Origin: Acinetobacter colistiniresistens
GTDB taxonomy: Bacteria; Pseudomonadota; Gammaproteobacteria; Pseudomonadales; Moraxellaceae
Assembly: GCF_000413935.1 (NCBI RefSeq)
Contig: NZ_KE340380.1
Span: 434,001 to 498,000, forward strand
DNA: 64,000 nucleotides
Direction of reading: 5' to 3'
A model generated the notes under the pieces. The model was not told the DNA's origin and searched no databases. It saw only the letters and a list, made by a program, of their open reading frames with translations. Positions 1-8,684 of the stretch are shown here, piece by piece. The first letter of the stretch is position 1, and every line of letters starts with the position of its first letter. The translations under genes and the position numbers were made by a program.

Positions 1-543
1 GAGCAGGGGCTAGAGTGGCGTGAAGTATTATTTGGTTTAGTACCGAAGTGGTCGGAAGATACCAATATTTCTAAGCATACTTATAATGCAAGACATGAAA
101 CTATCTTTCAGAAACCCAGTTTTCTTGAAGCAGCATCTAAATGCAAGTTTGGTGTGATTCCTGTTTCAGAGTTCTATGAAAGTAAGTATATCGATAATAA
201 ACCGCAACGCTGGGGTGTACGCCGTAAAGATGGGCAAGCGTTTTATATTGCAGCACTTTATGAGATCCGTAAATTGAATGAACACACTGTTCGTTCAGCG
301 ACCATGCTGACTATGGACGCGATAGACCACCCGATGATGAAGGATTTCCATGAACCGGGTAATGTGAAGCGATCCGTGGTGGTTATTCCACATGAGCGCT
401 TGGATGAGTGGTTAAGCCTGAAGCAACCCCATCAACTCTATGGGTTTATGAATGGCTTTCCCGTAGAGGAGTTTGAATGTTCTTATGTATCGAAAGCAAG
501 GCTCGAAAAAGTAACCCCACAACTCAATATGTTTGACTTGTAA
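1..543 (+). CDS. SRAP (SOS response-associated peptidase) family protein, 5' partial
   Basis: The frame is open from base 1, so the N-terminus, with the catalytic Cys2 expected in this family, lies outside the window. The visible 180 residues carry the SRAP signature: a GLVPKW stretch, NARHET (the family NARxET motif), then a segment beginning IPVSEFYE that matches the usual P-x-x-G-F/Y-E element. SRAP proteins (YedK/HMCES) crosslink covalently to abasic sites in single-stranded DNA and so protect them. The GTG at 154 is only an internal codon. The family histidine near the end of the domain falls in the DHPMMKDFHEPG region. Family call fairly sure; the active-site Cys cannot be checked here. 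Confidence 0.85.
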   Translation, partial: EQGLEWREVLFGLVPKWSEDTNISKHTYNARHETIFQKPSFLEAASKCKFGVIPVSEFYESKYIDNKPQRWGVRRKDGQAFYIAALYEIRKLNEHTVRSATMLTMDAIDHPMMKDFHEPGNVKRSVVVIPHERLDEWLSLKQPHQLYGFMNGFPVEEFECSYVSKARLEKVTPQLNMFDL

Positions 544-559
544 TTTTAACAATAAAAAC

Positions 560-586
560 AAAGGCTTCAATATTGAAGCCTTTTTT
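560..586. terminator. Two-way rho-independent terminator
   Basis: Stem 560-569 (AAAGGCTTCA) pairs with 574-583 and is followed by T-rich sequence on the + strand and on the - strand (an A run precedes it). It sits between the convergent SRAP and marR genes and can serve both. Confidence 0.85.
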
Positions 587-597
587 ATCTCTGTTTG

Positions 598-1062
598 TTA
601 ACGCGCAAGATTCTTAAACATATGACGCAGAATTTCCATCGTCTTTTCAATTTGTAAAGGCGTAAGACCATCAAAAGATTGCTCTAGGATGATGGCTGTA
701 AGATCATTAATTTTTGTGATCATCTCTTGGCCTTTTTCTGTAAGAAAAACACGTGTTATACGGCCATCTTCTTTACATGAATAGGTATCGATATAGCCTT
801 CATCTTTAAGGCGATAAACGATTTTGGTGGTTGTAGACATTTTTGAAATAACCATGTCTGAAAGCTCTGACACACTTGCATGTGGTTTGACATGTAAGGC
901 GATTAAAATACGACGACGAGAATTGTCTAGACCATATTTTTTAAGTACGTTGTCAATGTTTTGGACGTATTGAGCATTTACTTGAGAAATCCAGTAAAAA
1001 GGGAAGTCTTCTAGGTTAAATGAATCGGCTGTAGGTAAAAAACGCGCATATTTTTTTGGCAT
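598..1062 (-). CDS. MarR family transcriptional regulator
   Basis: A 154-residue protein of typical MarR length with a winged helix-turn-helix. The recognition region is around residues 60-85 (SVSELSDMV, then MSTTTKIVYRL), followed by a wing with EDGRITRVFLTEKG, the conserved DxRxxxxxLTxxG element of the family. MarR proteins bind palindromic operators as dimers and usually respond to phenolic or other small ligands. The ATG at 1062 has AGGAAA about 10 bases upstream; a GTG one codon earlier (1065) is the alternative start. The gene stands alone; its target cannot be told from the neighbours. A short inverted repeat (AGGAGC/GCTCCT, 1084-1106) lies just upstream and could be an autoregulatory site. 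Confidence 0.88.
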   Translation of the reverse strand: MPKKYARFLPTADSFNLEDFPFYWISQVNAQYVQNIDNVLKKYGLDNSRRRILIALHVKPHASVSELSDMVISKMSTTTKIVYRLKDEGYIDTYSCKEDGRITRVFLTEKGQEMITKINDLTAIILEQSFDGLTPLQIEKTMEILRHMFKNLAR

Positions 1063-1106
1063 CACTTATTTCCTGCTTGCACAAGGAGCGACATCTTGTT
1101 GCTCCT

Positions 1107-1666
1107 AGATTCCATGAAATGTCTCTAACTTTCCTGTTAAAAAAATCAATTTCCAGATTTTTTTAGCATTCCATTTTTTAACACTTTTATCGAAAGATAA
1201 TGCTGGAATTATCTTAATTCTAAATGAATAAGTCATCATAAAATTCACATAAATCAGCTATTAATGATGTACTATCCAGTCGTCATTCCTTTGCAGATTA
1301 TGTTCAAGTTTTGAATTCTTGCTCATCTGTAGAATAATCATATTGTAGAAAAAAAATACGATTTTTGACGTGACATTTTTATAATAATTTCTGTCTAAAA
1401 TGTCATAAATATAGAAAATCAATATATTTAAAAAATAAATAATGCTTAAAAAATAGAGAATACAAATGCTTGTATTAATCAATTGGTTAAAATATGGCAC
1501 ATCAAAAAATTAAAAAAGTTGAATAAATACATTCTTTATCACATTTTTCCGATGAAATTTTATCATTGATTGTTTGAAAATCATTGGAATCAAGTGGTTT
1601 GAGTCAATCGTGATGGAGTATGGTTGCTGTAATCAATAAATCTAAGCGGACGGGATATTTAAGATA
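1107..1666. other. Gene-free AT-rich stretch
   Basis: About 560 bases upstream of marR and downstream of the hydrolase. A 79-codon frame on the - strand (1261-1500) is the only long one. It is a low-complexity, AT-driven run of Ile/Tyr/Phe/Asn with no ribosome-binding site, so I do not call it a gene. I see no RNA or repeat here. Confidence 0.5.
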
Positions 1667-1705
1667 AAAAGACGCATCTAAACAGGATTACAGGTTTAGA
1701 TGCGT
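1667..1705 (-). terminator. Terminator of the alpha/beta hydrolase gene
   Basis: A perfect 12-bp stem (1672-1683 with 1694-1705, arms ACGCATCTAAAC/GTTTAGATGCGT, 10-base loop) is followed on the - strand by a CTTTTT run. It lies 30 bases after the hydrolase stop codon. Confidence 0.85.
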
Positions 1706-1734
1706 AAAGTACCAATCGGAGAAAGTGCGTAGAT

Positions 1735-2616
1735 TTAAATTCGCAGTTCGCTTTCTATGAGTGACCATAATTTTTGATGGGATTTTTTAAACATCAGCAT
1801 GTGTCCAATGTATTTATAACCGTGCTGCTGTGGATTCAATTCAATCAATTTAGTTGAGGCATTTGGATATAAACGTAAGAGATCTTGGACATTTTCCTGT
1901 GTGGCAATTTCGTCATCGCTTGCCCAGAAAGAGGTGATTGGGCATTGAATTTCTTGGTGATAGTCTTCAAAAATGGTCTTGCCAATCGCATTCATCACAT
2001 AACCGGGTTTGCTACAAAACTCTGCCCATTGTCTGGCAACATTTTTGGGGAGGTTTTCACCCATGCCAATAAATTGAGTTGCACCATAACCTTTGAAAAA
2101 ACTGGAAATTGGAAAAATAATATTAAACATTACTGGCGCAAGGATTTTGGTTTTTCCTTTTAAACCTTTGACATGTCCTGTTGAGCCTGCAATTGCCAAA
2201 ACTTTAACAACTTTATTGTAGTTGGGGGTAATGCCGAGCAACTGTCCACCCGCACTGTGGCCAATGATGATGACTTTTTCAGCTTGGCTGCGATTTAATA
2301 ATGTTTCGATTGCTGCTGGAATATCATAGATTCCCCAATCGCTAATGCTGGCATTAGAATCCTTAAGTGCACCGTGCAACGATTTACCAATCCCCCTAAA
2401 ATCAAAGCTTAAAACATCATAGCCTTGCTGGCTAAGCCAGTCGGCAAAAGCGTGATAGAAATTTTTGGTAATCCCTGTTGCTGGACAAATCAAGATAGGG
2501 TATGGCTTGCTATTGCCTTGTGCAGGATAAAACTGGGCAGCAAGTTGATAGTTATCTTGACAATTGATCCAAAAAGATTCAGAGCGATTCATTAAAGCAT
2601 ACTCGTGTATTCGCAT
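1735..2616 (-). CDS. Alpha/beta hydrolase (serine hydrolase, lysophospholipase-like)
   Basis: A 293-residue single-domain alpha/beta hydrolase. The nucleophile elbow is GHSAGG with Ser121; the oxyanion region is probably CPATG near residue 46. The acid and base of the triad are likely the Asp in FWASDDE and the His in NPQQHGY or GYKYIGH. No signal peptide, so cytoplasmic. Substrate unknown; the family includes esterases, lysophospholipases and thioesterases. An ATG nine codons into the frame (2592) is a possible alternative start, because neither has a clear Shine-Dalgarno. Monocistronic, with its own terminator. Confidence 0.8.
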   Translation of the reverse strand: MRIHEYALMNRSESFWINCQDNYQLAAQFYPAQGNSKPYPILICPATGITKNFYHAFADWLSQQGYDVLSFDFRGIGKSLHGALKDSNASISDWGIYDIPAAIETLLNRSQAEKVIIIGHSAGGQLLGITPNYNKVVKVLAIAGSTGHVKGLKGKTKILAPVMFNIIFPISSFFKGYGATQFIGMGENLPKNVARQWAEFCSKPGYVMNAIGKTIFEDYHQEIQCPITSFWASDDEIATQENVQDLLRLYPNASTKLIELNPQQHGYKYIGHMLMFKKSHQKLWSLIESELRI

Positions 2617-2727
2617 CGTTCTACTTTACACAAGTTCCAAAAAGAAACTCGTTTAAAAAATGACTTAAAAGTCAAATTTTATGTAATATAAGCGCACAAA
2701 AGGAATAGATTGTTTTCGGGGATATCT

Positions 2728-3183
2728 ATGTTGGTTTTAAACAGTGCGACACAACTTGCAATTATATTTAGTGGGATTTTTTTGTGGATGGGGATGTTAA
2801 CTGGGGTTTGGAAGTATTATCAAATCAGACAGTCAGAACTTGCTCGGGCACATTATTATGTTGATATTGCACATCGGAGTAGTTTGCTTTATGCCTCTGC
2901 CAGTTTGATTCTCGCTGCATTAAGCTTCTTTACGGTGCTATCAGATTCACTGGTTTTGTTTTGCGTTGTTGCGAATTTATTCTTTTTTACAATGTCGATT
3001 TTGATTTACATCTTGCACGGCTTATTAAAGGATACAACCAATCAATTTAAACAGCCGCATCAAATTGGGCGCTGGACTTTACCTGTATGGTGTATGACTT
3101 TGATGATGCTCAGTTTAATTGTTGTCGAACTGGGCGCTACGACAATTTTGTTATTGGGTACAATTGCCCGATTCTGGAATTAA
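2728..3183 (+). CDS. Four-helix integral membrane protein of unknown function
   Basis: About 151 residues with four hydrophobic segments (roughly residues 7-27, 53-72, 77-100 and 122-145) and a charged loop between helices one and two. I do not recognise a family. The ATG at 2728 (GGGG six bases upstream) is chosen. A TTG at 2710 preceded at good spacing by AGGA is a real alternative that would add six residues. It is transcribed away from the hydrolase and ends in a terminator shared with the convergent small gene. The stop codon is the first base pair of that hairpin. Confidence 0.7.
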   Translation: MLVLNSATQLAIIFSGIFLWMGMLTGVWKYYQIRQSELARAHYYVDIAHRSSLLYASASLILAALSFFTVLSDSLVLFCVVANLFFFTMSILIYILHGLLKDTTNQFKQPHQIGRWTLPVWCMTLMMLSLIVVELGATTILLLGTIARFWN

Positions 3184-3210
3184 AAAATGGATGATTACTC
3201 ATCCATTTTT
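3183..3210. terminator. Two-way terminator overlapping two gene ends
   Basis: A 12-bp perfect stem (3183-3194 with 3199-3210, arms AAAAATGGATGA/TCATCCATTTTT) has a four-base loop. Its left base is the last base of the upstream stop codon. Its right arm encodes the last residues of the convergent small membrane protein. Confidence 0.85.
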
Positions 3211-3455
3211 CCTAAAGTATTTTTCTGTCGAGTTACACTTAGCTGTCGAAACTTTCGATCGACAATCGCCCACATACAAAAGGCCAGCGATACAACCAAT
3301 GCATATGCAAAATATTCGGGTTTTAAATTACCTTTAATTGTGCCTTGAAACAACAATGTAACCATTAAGGCAACTGTTGTTGTTGCATATACGATTGAAT
3401 CATTAGCCTTCAGAGTGTTAATGAAGACTTGCTTGTTGAAATGTATTGATAACAT
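3195..3455 (-). CDS. Small two-helix membrane protein
   Basis: 86 residues with two hydrophobic stretches (about residues 22-37 and 47-66) and a basic C-terminal tail ending KMDE. No family recognised. The start at 3455 is chosen because AAGGAGG lies seven bases upstream, one of the best Shine-Dalgarno sequences in the window. Starts at 3461 or 3488 would place that site too close to or inside the gene. The last codons lie inside the shared terminator hairpin. Confidence 0.65.
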   Translation of the reverse strand: MLSIHFNKQVFINTLKANDSIVYATTTVALMVTLLFQGTIKGNLKPEYFAYALVVSLAFCMWAIVDRKFRQLSVTRQKNTLGKMDE

Positions 3456-3836
3456 CTCCATCCCTCCTTGTTGTGACGACAAAACCATGTGTTTTTGTCT
3501 GAATTGTTTTTTTAGTTGTACTGCTATTTTCTGAGCATTTCAAGAGGGATAAGGGGTATTTTGAAAATAAATTTTTGAATGTACTGATTTATATAGCTTT
3601 AAAGTATTTTTTATAGTGATTTGTACTATTTTTACATTTTGAAAAACGATTGAGTAAGTGTGTTGAATAAGAATAGTGGGTTTCCAATGCTTGATTTGAC
3701 TGGAACGGAGTGATTTTGTTGTTTCCAAAGAAAAGAAAGATTTGTCGTAAACAAAAAATGAACATTGGATAAAAGAACATTTTTTGTATAGCTAAAATCA
3801 TGTTTGGGTAAAACATCATTTTAACGACAAATCATT
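3456..3836. other. Gene-free stretch between small membrane gene and brnQ
   Basis: About 380 AT-rich bases. Two overlapping short - strand frames (3540-3728, 3589-3819) have no ribosome-binding site and no recognisable protein pattern. I see no terminator hairpin after brnQ here. Confidence 0.5.
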
Positions 3837-5138
3837 TTATTTCTTAGATGACGATACGCGATCAATCAAAATTGCAATGACAAGAACAATAATTGATGGA
3901 AGTAACCATGCAAGATTCTGTTCATTCAAAGGTAAATGCTGAATAAAAGTCGGTAATTGTTGAGTAAAGCCAGCTGCTTTAATCGCTTCAATAATACCGA
4001 ATAGGAAGGCAATAGTTGTCACTGAACCAACAACGATTGATGGATTATTCCAGTGTTTCCAGAAAAAGCTCAGCATGATTACAACAATTGCAGGTGGATA
4101 AATGGCACTTAAAACAGGAACCGAAAACGCAATCAGCTTGGTTAAACCTAAATTGGAAATCAATAATGAAAAACCAGTTAGGATGAAAACCAGTAATTTA
4201 TAAGATAAACCTGTTAACTCATTGAAATATTCAGCACATGCACAGGTTAAGCCAATTGCAGTGACCATACATGCAAGGAAGATTAGGCAAGTTAGGAAAT
4301 ATGAACCGTAATCACCAAAAGCATGCTGAACATAGGCATGTAGAATGATTGCACCATTGGCTGCGTTTGGAGCGACTTCATGACTGCCTAGGCCAAGTTT
4401 GAACAAACTAATATAGACTAGAGTTAGTCCTACACCAGCGATCAAACTCGCGATAATCGCATATTTGGTAATGAGTTTAGTATCTGTGACTCCACGAGAT
4501 TGGATCGCTTGAATAATCACAATACCGAATACCAAAGCACCTAAAGTATCCATGGTTAAATAACCACTCACAAAACCTTCAGATACTGGGCTGCTCACAT
4601 AATTATTTACAGCAGGTGAAATCATGCCTGTTGGAATGGCAAATGCAGCGATACCTAAAATTGCAAGTGCAATAATTTTTAACGGTGCAAGTACATGACC
4701 AACAGTATCGAGTAGTTTGTTTGGATACAGTGAAACTGCGGTCACAAAAGCAAAGTAAACAATACTATAGATAAAGAGACTACTGCCTGATGTACCAAAA
4801 TAAGGTGCAAAACCTATTTCATAAGAAACGGTAGCGGTACGTGGGGTGGCAAATAGTGGCCCTACAGATAAATAGCAAACAATAGTCAGGAGTAAGCTAA
4901 AAAAGCGTCCTAAAGGAGAGCTAATGATTTCGATCGAACCTTTCATGCGAGATAAGGCCATAATCGTAATCACAGGCAAACCAACTGCAGTGATTAAGAA
5001 ACCGAAAGCAGCAAGCCAAACATGTTCGCCAGCCTGCTGAGCAACGATTGGAGGAAAGATAATATTGCCTGCGCCAATGAATAACGCAAAGGTCATAAAA
5101 CCTAAAGCAATGATATCTCCTGTACGAAGTTGATTCAT
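3837..5138 (-). CDS. brnQ: Branched-chain amino acid carrier BrnQ (LIVCS family)
   Basis: 433 residues with about 12 membrane segments, the usual length for BrnQ. The N-terminus shows the family hallmark GAGNIIFPP (residues 22-30) directly after the first helix, then [13 protein letters not shown] near residue 100. BrnQ imports leucine, isoleucine and valine with Na+ or H+ across the inner membrane. Single gene; the neighbour on the 5' side (map) is divergent. The expected Shine-Dalgarno is missing: the bases before the ATG read CCTCCC on the coding strand. In other bacteria Lrp often controls this gene, but I see no clear site. Confidence 0.93.
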   Translation of the reverse strand: MNQLRTGDIIALGFMTFALFIGAGNIIFPPIVAQQAGEHVWLAAFGFLITAVGLPVITIMALSRMKGSIEIISSPLGRFFSLLLTIVCYLSVGPLFATPRTATVSYEIGFAPYFGTSGSSLFIYSIVYFAFVTAVSLYPNKLLDTVGHVLAPLKIIALAILGIAAFAIPTGMISPAVNNYVSSPVSEGFVSGYLTMDTLGALVFGIVIIQAIQSRGVTDTKLITKYAIIASLIAGVGLTLVYISLFKLGLGSHEVAPNAANGAIILHAYVQHAFGDYGSYFLTCLIFLACMVTAIGLTCACAEYFNELTGLSYKLLVFILTGFSLLISNLGLTKLIAFSVPVLSAIYPPAIVVIMLSFFWKHWNNPSIVVGSVTTIAFLFGIIEAIKAAGFTQQLPTFIQHLPLNEQNLAWLLPSIIVLVIAILIDRVSSSKK

Positions 5139-5496
5139 AACAAGGGAGGCATAAAATAAAAGTGCGAATTTTAAAACAAAAATACATTCTTTTGAAACTA
5201 ATTTTATGTGAAAACTGTTTGTTTTTTGACTAAAAAGAAATTATGAAAATCATATAATTAGCACTGGTAAAGCTAATGTGTTGAAAAGATTTTTAAAACT
5301 TGGGAAATGTGTAGCATCTGTATTTTTTTCTTTAGTGCAAATCGACATTCAAGATAAAATAAAAATGATCTTTTAGTCTTAAAATGATTGAAGATTTGAA
5401 TGCAAAGGCGTACAAATATTGAAATACTTGATGCAGACCCCATATAAATTTTCTGCGTGTGATTTTAATCTAATCAATGAATAAGGAATATCTCGA
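5139..5496. promoter_or_regulatory. Divergent promoter region brnQ/map
   Basis: 358 AT-rich bases between the divergent brnQ and map starts must hold promoters for both. I cannot single out a convincing -35/-10 pair or operator palindrome. A good Shine-Dalgarno, AAGGA, precedes the map start. Confidence 0.45.
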
Positions 5497-6291
5497 ATGA
5501 GAGCTTCTACTGTGACCATTAAGACTGAACAAGATCTGGAGAAGTTAAGAATCTCGGGTCGTTTAGCGGCACAAGTGTTGGAAATGATTGGCGCTCATAT
5601 CAAGCCAGGCATTTCAACTGAATATTTAGATGATATCTGCAACGATTATATTGTGAATACCTTGCAGGTTATTCCTGCCAATGTGGGGTATCACGGTTTT
5701 ACCAAAACCACGTGTATTTCGGTCAATGAAGAAGTTTGCCATGCGATTCCTTCTGCGAAAAAGATCTTGCAAGAAGGGGATATTCTAAATATCGATGTTG
5801 CGGTTATTAAAGATGGTTATTTCGGTGATACCAGTCGCATGTATTTTGTGGGTGAACCGAGCCCAGAGGCGAAGAAACTGGTTGAAACGACGTATGATGC
5901 AATGTTAGCCGGAATACATGCAGTAAAACCAGGCGCGACATTGGGTGATATAGGCTATGCGATTCAATCGGTTGCACAAGCTCAAGGTTACAGTATCGTT
6001 CGTGAATACTGTGGGCATGGAATTGGCCGTATTTATCATGAGCAACCGAATATCTTACACTATGGGCAAAAAGGCCAGGGTATGGTCCTGAAGAAAGGCA
6101 TGGTGTTTACGATCGAACCAATGGTAAATGCTGGGAAACGATATGTAAAAGAGCTTAAGGATGGCTGGACTGTGGTGACACAAGATAAGTCATGGTCAGC
6201 CCAATGGGAGCATATGGTTGCAGTCACCGATGATGGTTTTGAATTATTGACCCCGTGGCCAAATGGTACGGGATCTTATGCGCCTGTTTAA
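5497..6291 (+). CDS. map: Type I methionine aminopeptidase
   Basis: 264 residues with the pita-bread fold. It removes the initiator methionine from nascent proteins. All five metal ligands are visible: Asp100, Asp111, His174, Glu207 and Glu238, plus the catalytic His82 in CHAIP. The substrate-side YHGF (residues 65-68) and GHGIG (173-177) match the family. There is no N-terminal zinc-finger extension, so it is the short bacterial class. Start fixed by AAGGA upstream. Monocistronic, ending in a strong terminator. It is not next to rpsB as in many bacteria, so this may be an accessory copy; the housekeeping copy could be elsewhere. Confidence 0.93.
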   Translation: MRASTVTIKTEQDLEKLRISGRLAAQVLEMIGAHIKPGISTEYLDDICNDYIVNTLQVIPANVGYHGFTKTTCISVNEEVCHAIPSAKKILQEGDILNIDVAVIKDGYFGDTSRMYFVGEPSPEAKKLVETTYDAMLAGIHAVKPGATLGDIGYAIQSVAQAQGYSIVREYCGHGIGRIYHEQPNILHYGQKGQGMVLKKGMVFTIEPMVNAGKRYVKELKDGWTVVTQDKSWSAQWEHMVAVTDDGFELLTPWPNGTGSYAPV

Positions 6292-6307
6292 GCTTGTCTT
6301 TTAATTT

Positions 6308-6338
6308 AAAGCGCGATTATTTAATCGCGCTTTTTTTT
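6308..6338. terminator. Two-way terminator after map and LysR gene
   Basis: A 12-bp inverted repeat (6308-6319 with 6322-6333, arms AAAGCGCGATTA/TAATCGCGCTTT) ends in eight T on the + strand. The stop codon of the convergent LysR gene (6321-6323) is in the loop, and its last codons are in the right arm. Confidence 0.88.
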
Positions 6339-7241
6339 AGTTGAACATTGTGTGAGTTCTTCAACAAGGTAGTCAATAAAGACACGTACGGCTGGCAACA
6401 AGCCACGTCGTGACGGATAAACCGCATGGAAAATACCGTGAGGCGCAGTCCACTCTGGTAAAACGGTTACCAGTTGTCCTGATTTAACAAAATCTTGGGC
6501 AATACTGTCTGGTAATAATGCAACGCCACAATTTTGGGTCGCTAGTTCTGCCAGCATTAATAGGTTTGAACCCATGATGACTGGATTCACTTTGATTTTT
6601 TTCTGTTGATGGTCTGGTCCTGTAAGCAGGAACTGCTGATCAAGATGATCTTCGGCCATGCTGATAATACGGTGTTCTGCTAATTGTTCTGGCGTACTAA
6701 TATTACCAAATTCATTTAGATAAGCTTGGCTCGCAAACAAACGCTGTTCAATCGCTTCAAATTGGCGTAGCACAAGATTTGGATCATCGTCCAGCTTCGA
6801 GCGGACCCGTAGAGCCAAATCAATCCCTTCATTGATCACATCGACCCGGCGATTGCTGATCATCATTTGTATGCGAACTTCAGGATACTTTTTCAGAAAG
6901 GCGGGTAGGATTTTGGCCATTTGATTCTGTGCAATATCTACAGGCACGCTCACTTTGATTACGCCGCGTGGCTGGCTACTTAGGTGATTCACCACATCGT
7001 GTGCTGCTTGCGCCGCATTCATCATCACTTGTGCATGGCGATAGACATCCATCCCAATGTCTGTCACAGCAAAATGACGTGAACTGCGTTGAATCAGACG
7101 CACGCCGAGTTGTTCTTCAAGATTATAAACCCTGCGGCTGAGTTTAGATTTAGGAATATCAGTCGCACGTTCTGCGGCACTGAAGCCGCCGTGCTCTACA
7201 ACAAGCGCAAAGCAATAAAAGTCATCTAAATCCGTTAGCAT
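6321..7241 (-). CDS. LysR family transcriptional regulator
   Basis: 306 residues, normal LysR length. The N-terminal helix-turn-helix is around residues 17-38 (GFSAAERATDIPKSKLSRRVYNLE broken over two helices), followed by the linker helix and an effector domain with two alpha/beta lobes from about residue 90. It belongs to the subgroup with LDDFYCFALVVEHGGFSAAE at the start, close to regulators of efflux and aromatic metabolism, but the ligand is unknown. No divergent partner: the adjacent gene upstream points the same way. Its last five residues (KKKRD) and stop are encoded by the shared terminator. Confidence 0.9.
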   Translation of the reverse strand: MLTDLDDFYCFALVVEHGGFSAAERATDIPKSKLSRRVYNLEEQLGVRLIQRSSRHFAVTDIGMDVYRHAQVMMNAAQAAHDVVNHLSSQPRGVIKVSVPVDIAQNQMAKILPAFLKKYPEVRIQMMISNRRVDVINEGIDLALRVRSKLDDDPNLVLRQFEAIEQRLFASQAYLNEFGNISTPEQLAEHRIISMAEDHLDQQFLLTGPDHQQKKIKVNPVIMGSNLLMLAELATQNCGVALLPDSIAQDFVKSGQLVTVLPEWTAPHGIFHAVYPSRRGLLPAVRVFIDYLVEELTQCSTKKKRD

Positions 7242-7296
7242 TACGCTATAAGCTCCAGCTTTTTGTCATCAAGTTAAATTAGTATCAATGAGATTA

Positions 7297-7725
7297 TTAA
7301 ACATTTTGGGCCAATAGGATATCTCGAACTTGTTTATATTCGTTCAAACGCTCCAAGTCTTTGAGTGTCGGCGCTGGAATTCGAGACAAGTCCATATTGT
7401 CTGTGATATCAGCTAATTTCACAACACGTGCAATCGGGTTTTGCACAGTTCTTTGTACAGCCTGTAGTCGAGATTCACCTTGCTTTTTAGTCAAGGCAAC
7501 AATAGCTTCAACAATATGCGTTTGAAATCCTAAAGCATATAAATCTTCAGCGCTTGTTTCGGTATCTTCCAAGACATCATGCAAAACAGCGACAATTTTG
7601 TGCTCAATGTCGGGAACATTCAGCATCACCCTTATGGGATGTAGAATATAAGGCGCGTTGGCTTTATCGACTTGCCCCGCATGTTGTTGTGCTGCGAATG
7701 CAATGGCTTGTTCTAGGGTTGCCAT
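7297..7725 (-). CDS. HD-domain phosphohydrolase, RelA/SpoT hydrolase-like (MESH1-like)
   Basis: 142 residues forming one HD domain. Metal ligands are visible as His29 (ILHP), His49-Asp50 (LHDVLEDT) and Asp106 (KLADITDN), the order seen in the ppGpp-hydrolase half of SpoT and in stand-alone small alarmone hydrolases. The start has GGAGG nine bases upstream. It could degrade (p)ppGpp or another nucleotide; biochemical specificity cannot be read from sequence. Monocistronic, between LysR and a divergent small gene. Confidence 0.82.
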   Translation of the reverse strand: MATLEQAIAFAAQQHAGQVDKANAPYILHPIRVMLNVPDIEHKIVAVLHDVLEDTETSAEDLYALGFQTHIVEAIVALTKKQGESRLQAVQRTVQNPIARVVKLADITDNMDLSRIPAPTLKDLERLNEYKQVRDILLAQNV

Positions 7726-7804
7726 CAGCTAAATCCTCCGATAGAAGATAGATTAGTGCATCATATTCTTTTAAACTGATTGAAATTTTTTACGTTTTAT
7801 CATT

Positions 7805-8128
7805 ATGTCATATCAACTCATCACTATTGCCGATGCGACCCAAAACATTGTATGTCCTTATTGCCAACATGCCGTTTTAGACTGGAATCAGGAGCAATAT
7901 ATTCAACCGTGTGAGCATACTTTGTTTATGGCGATGGACTTGGGCTTTGAGTTTATTGCAGATCGCTTCGAAGAAGTTTTACCACAATCTGTCGATGAAA
8001 TTCATGAAGATCCAAACATGAATATTTTTGCCAGTGTGACACAGGTGAATTATCCAGATTTACACATTTATAAAGCAGATTTGGGCGTAGAAGGGATGTT
8101 TCGCTATGTCGGTTTTAGTCAGAACTAA
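7805..8128 (+). CDS. Small protein with putative zinc-binding CPYC...CEH motif
   Basis: 107 residues, acidic, no signal peptide or membrane segment. Cys17 and Cys20 (CPYC) with Cys36 and His38 (CEH) could form one zinc site. The rest has no family I recognise. The ATG at 7805 has no strong Shine-Dalgarno. It is followed by a two-way terminator shared with grxD and stands between genes of unrelated function. Confidence 0.6.
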   Translation: MSYQLITIADATQNIVCPYCQHAVLDWNQEQYIQPCEHTLFMAMDLGFEFIADRFEEVLPQSVDEIHEDPNMNIFASVTQVNYPDLHIYKADLGVEGMFRYVGFSQN

Positions 8129-8141
8129 AATGAACCCAATA

Positions 8142-8169
8142 AAAAAGCCAATCATTTGATTGGCTTTTT
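8142..8169. terminator. Two-way rho-independent terminator
   Basis: A 13-bp stem (8142-8154 with 8157-8169, arms of AAAAAGCCAATCA type) carries A and T runs on the two sides. It serves the CPYC protein gene and grxD. Confidence 0.9.
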
Positions 8170-8179
8170 ACTTTACAGC

Positions 8180-8521
8180 TTATGCTTCAGGAGCAGGGCT
8201 GTACTGTTCAACTAATGGCTTTAACTCGCCATTTTGGAACATTTCAAGCATGATGTCGCTACCACCAATTAACTCGCCATTAATCCATAATTGTGGGAAA
8301 GTAGGCCAGTTCGCAATTTGTGGTAAAGTCGCACGAATATCTTGATTTTCCAAAATATTTACATAGGCAAATGGACGACCAATTTGGCTAAGTGCTTCTA
8401 CTGCACGAGCAGAAAAACCACATTGCGGGAATTGTGGAGTGCCTTTCATGTAAAGTAAAACAGGGTGTTTCGCAATTTGATCACGAATTAACGCTACTGT
8501 ATCACGCGCTTGTTCCGTCAT
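8180..8521 (-). CDS. grxD: Monothiol glutaredoxin (Grx4/GrxD type)
   Basis: 113 residues from the ATG at 8521, chosen because AGAGGA lies seven bases upstream; the frame extends further 5' without a better site. The active site is CGFS (residues 34-37), with the glutathione-contacting Lys26 in MKGTP and the WPTFPQLW element near residue 80. CGFS glutaredoxins bind a bridging [2Fe-2S] cluster with glutathione and hand it to Fe-S assembly partners such as BolA rather than reducing disulfides. Typical length, cytoplasmic, monocistronic. Confidence 0.94.
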   Translation of the reverse strand: MTEQARDTVALIRDQIAKHPVLLYMKGTPQFPQCGFSARAVEALSQIGRPFAYVNILENQDIRATLPQIANWPTFPQLWINGELIGGSDIMLEMFQNGELKPLVEQYSPAPEA

Positions 8522-8684
8522 AGATAGATCCTCTACTAATCTCCCTGCATTATACCTAAAAAAAAGCGTGGCGGAGGATTGCAAAAGATTTTTCTTATAT
8601 AAATGTGACTTTACGCTTTCAATCTATGCAAGTTTTTGCTTATATAACTTTTTTCACCACTACTACTGATAGATTGAGTTTGTT

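Noticed and set aside
1261..1500. 79-codon - strand frame rich in Ile, Tyr and Phe
   Set aside because: No ribosome-binding site, composition follows local AT content, and no protein pattern; probably chance.
3540..3819. Two overlapping - strand frames of 62 and 76 codons
   Set aside because: Low-complexity, no start signals, mutually overlapping in different frames in a gene-free AT-rich gap.
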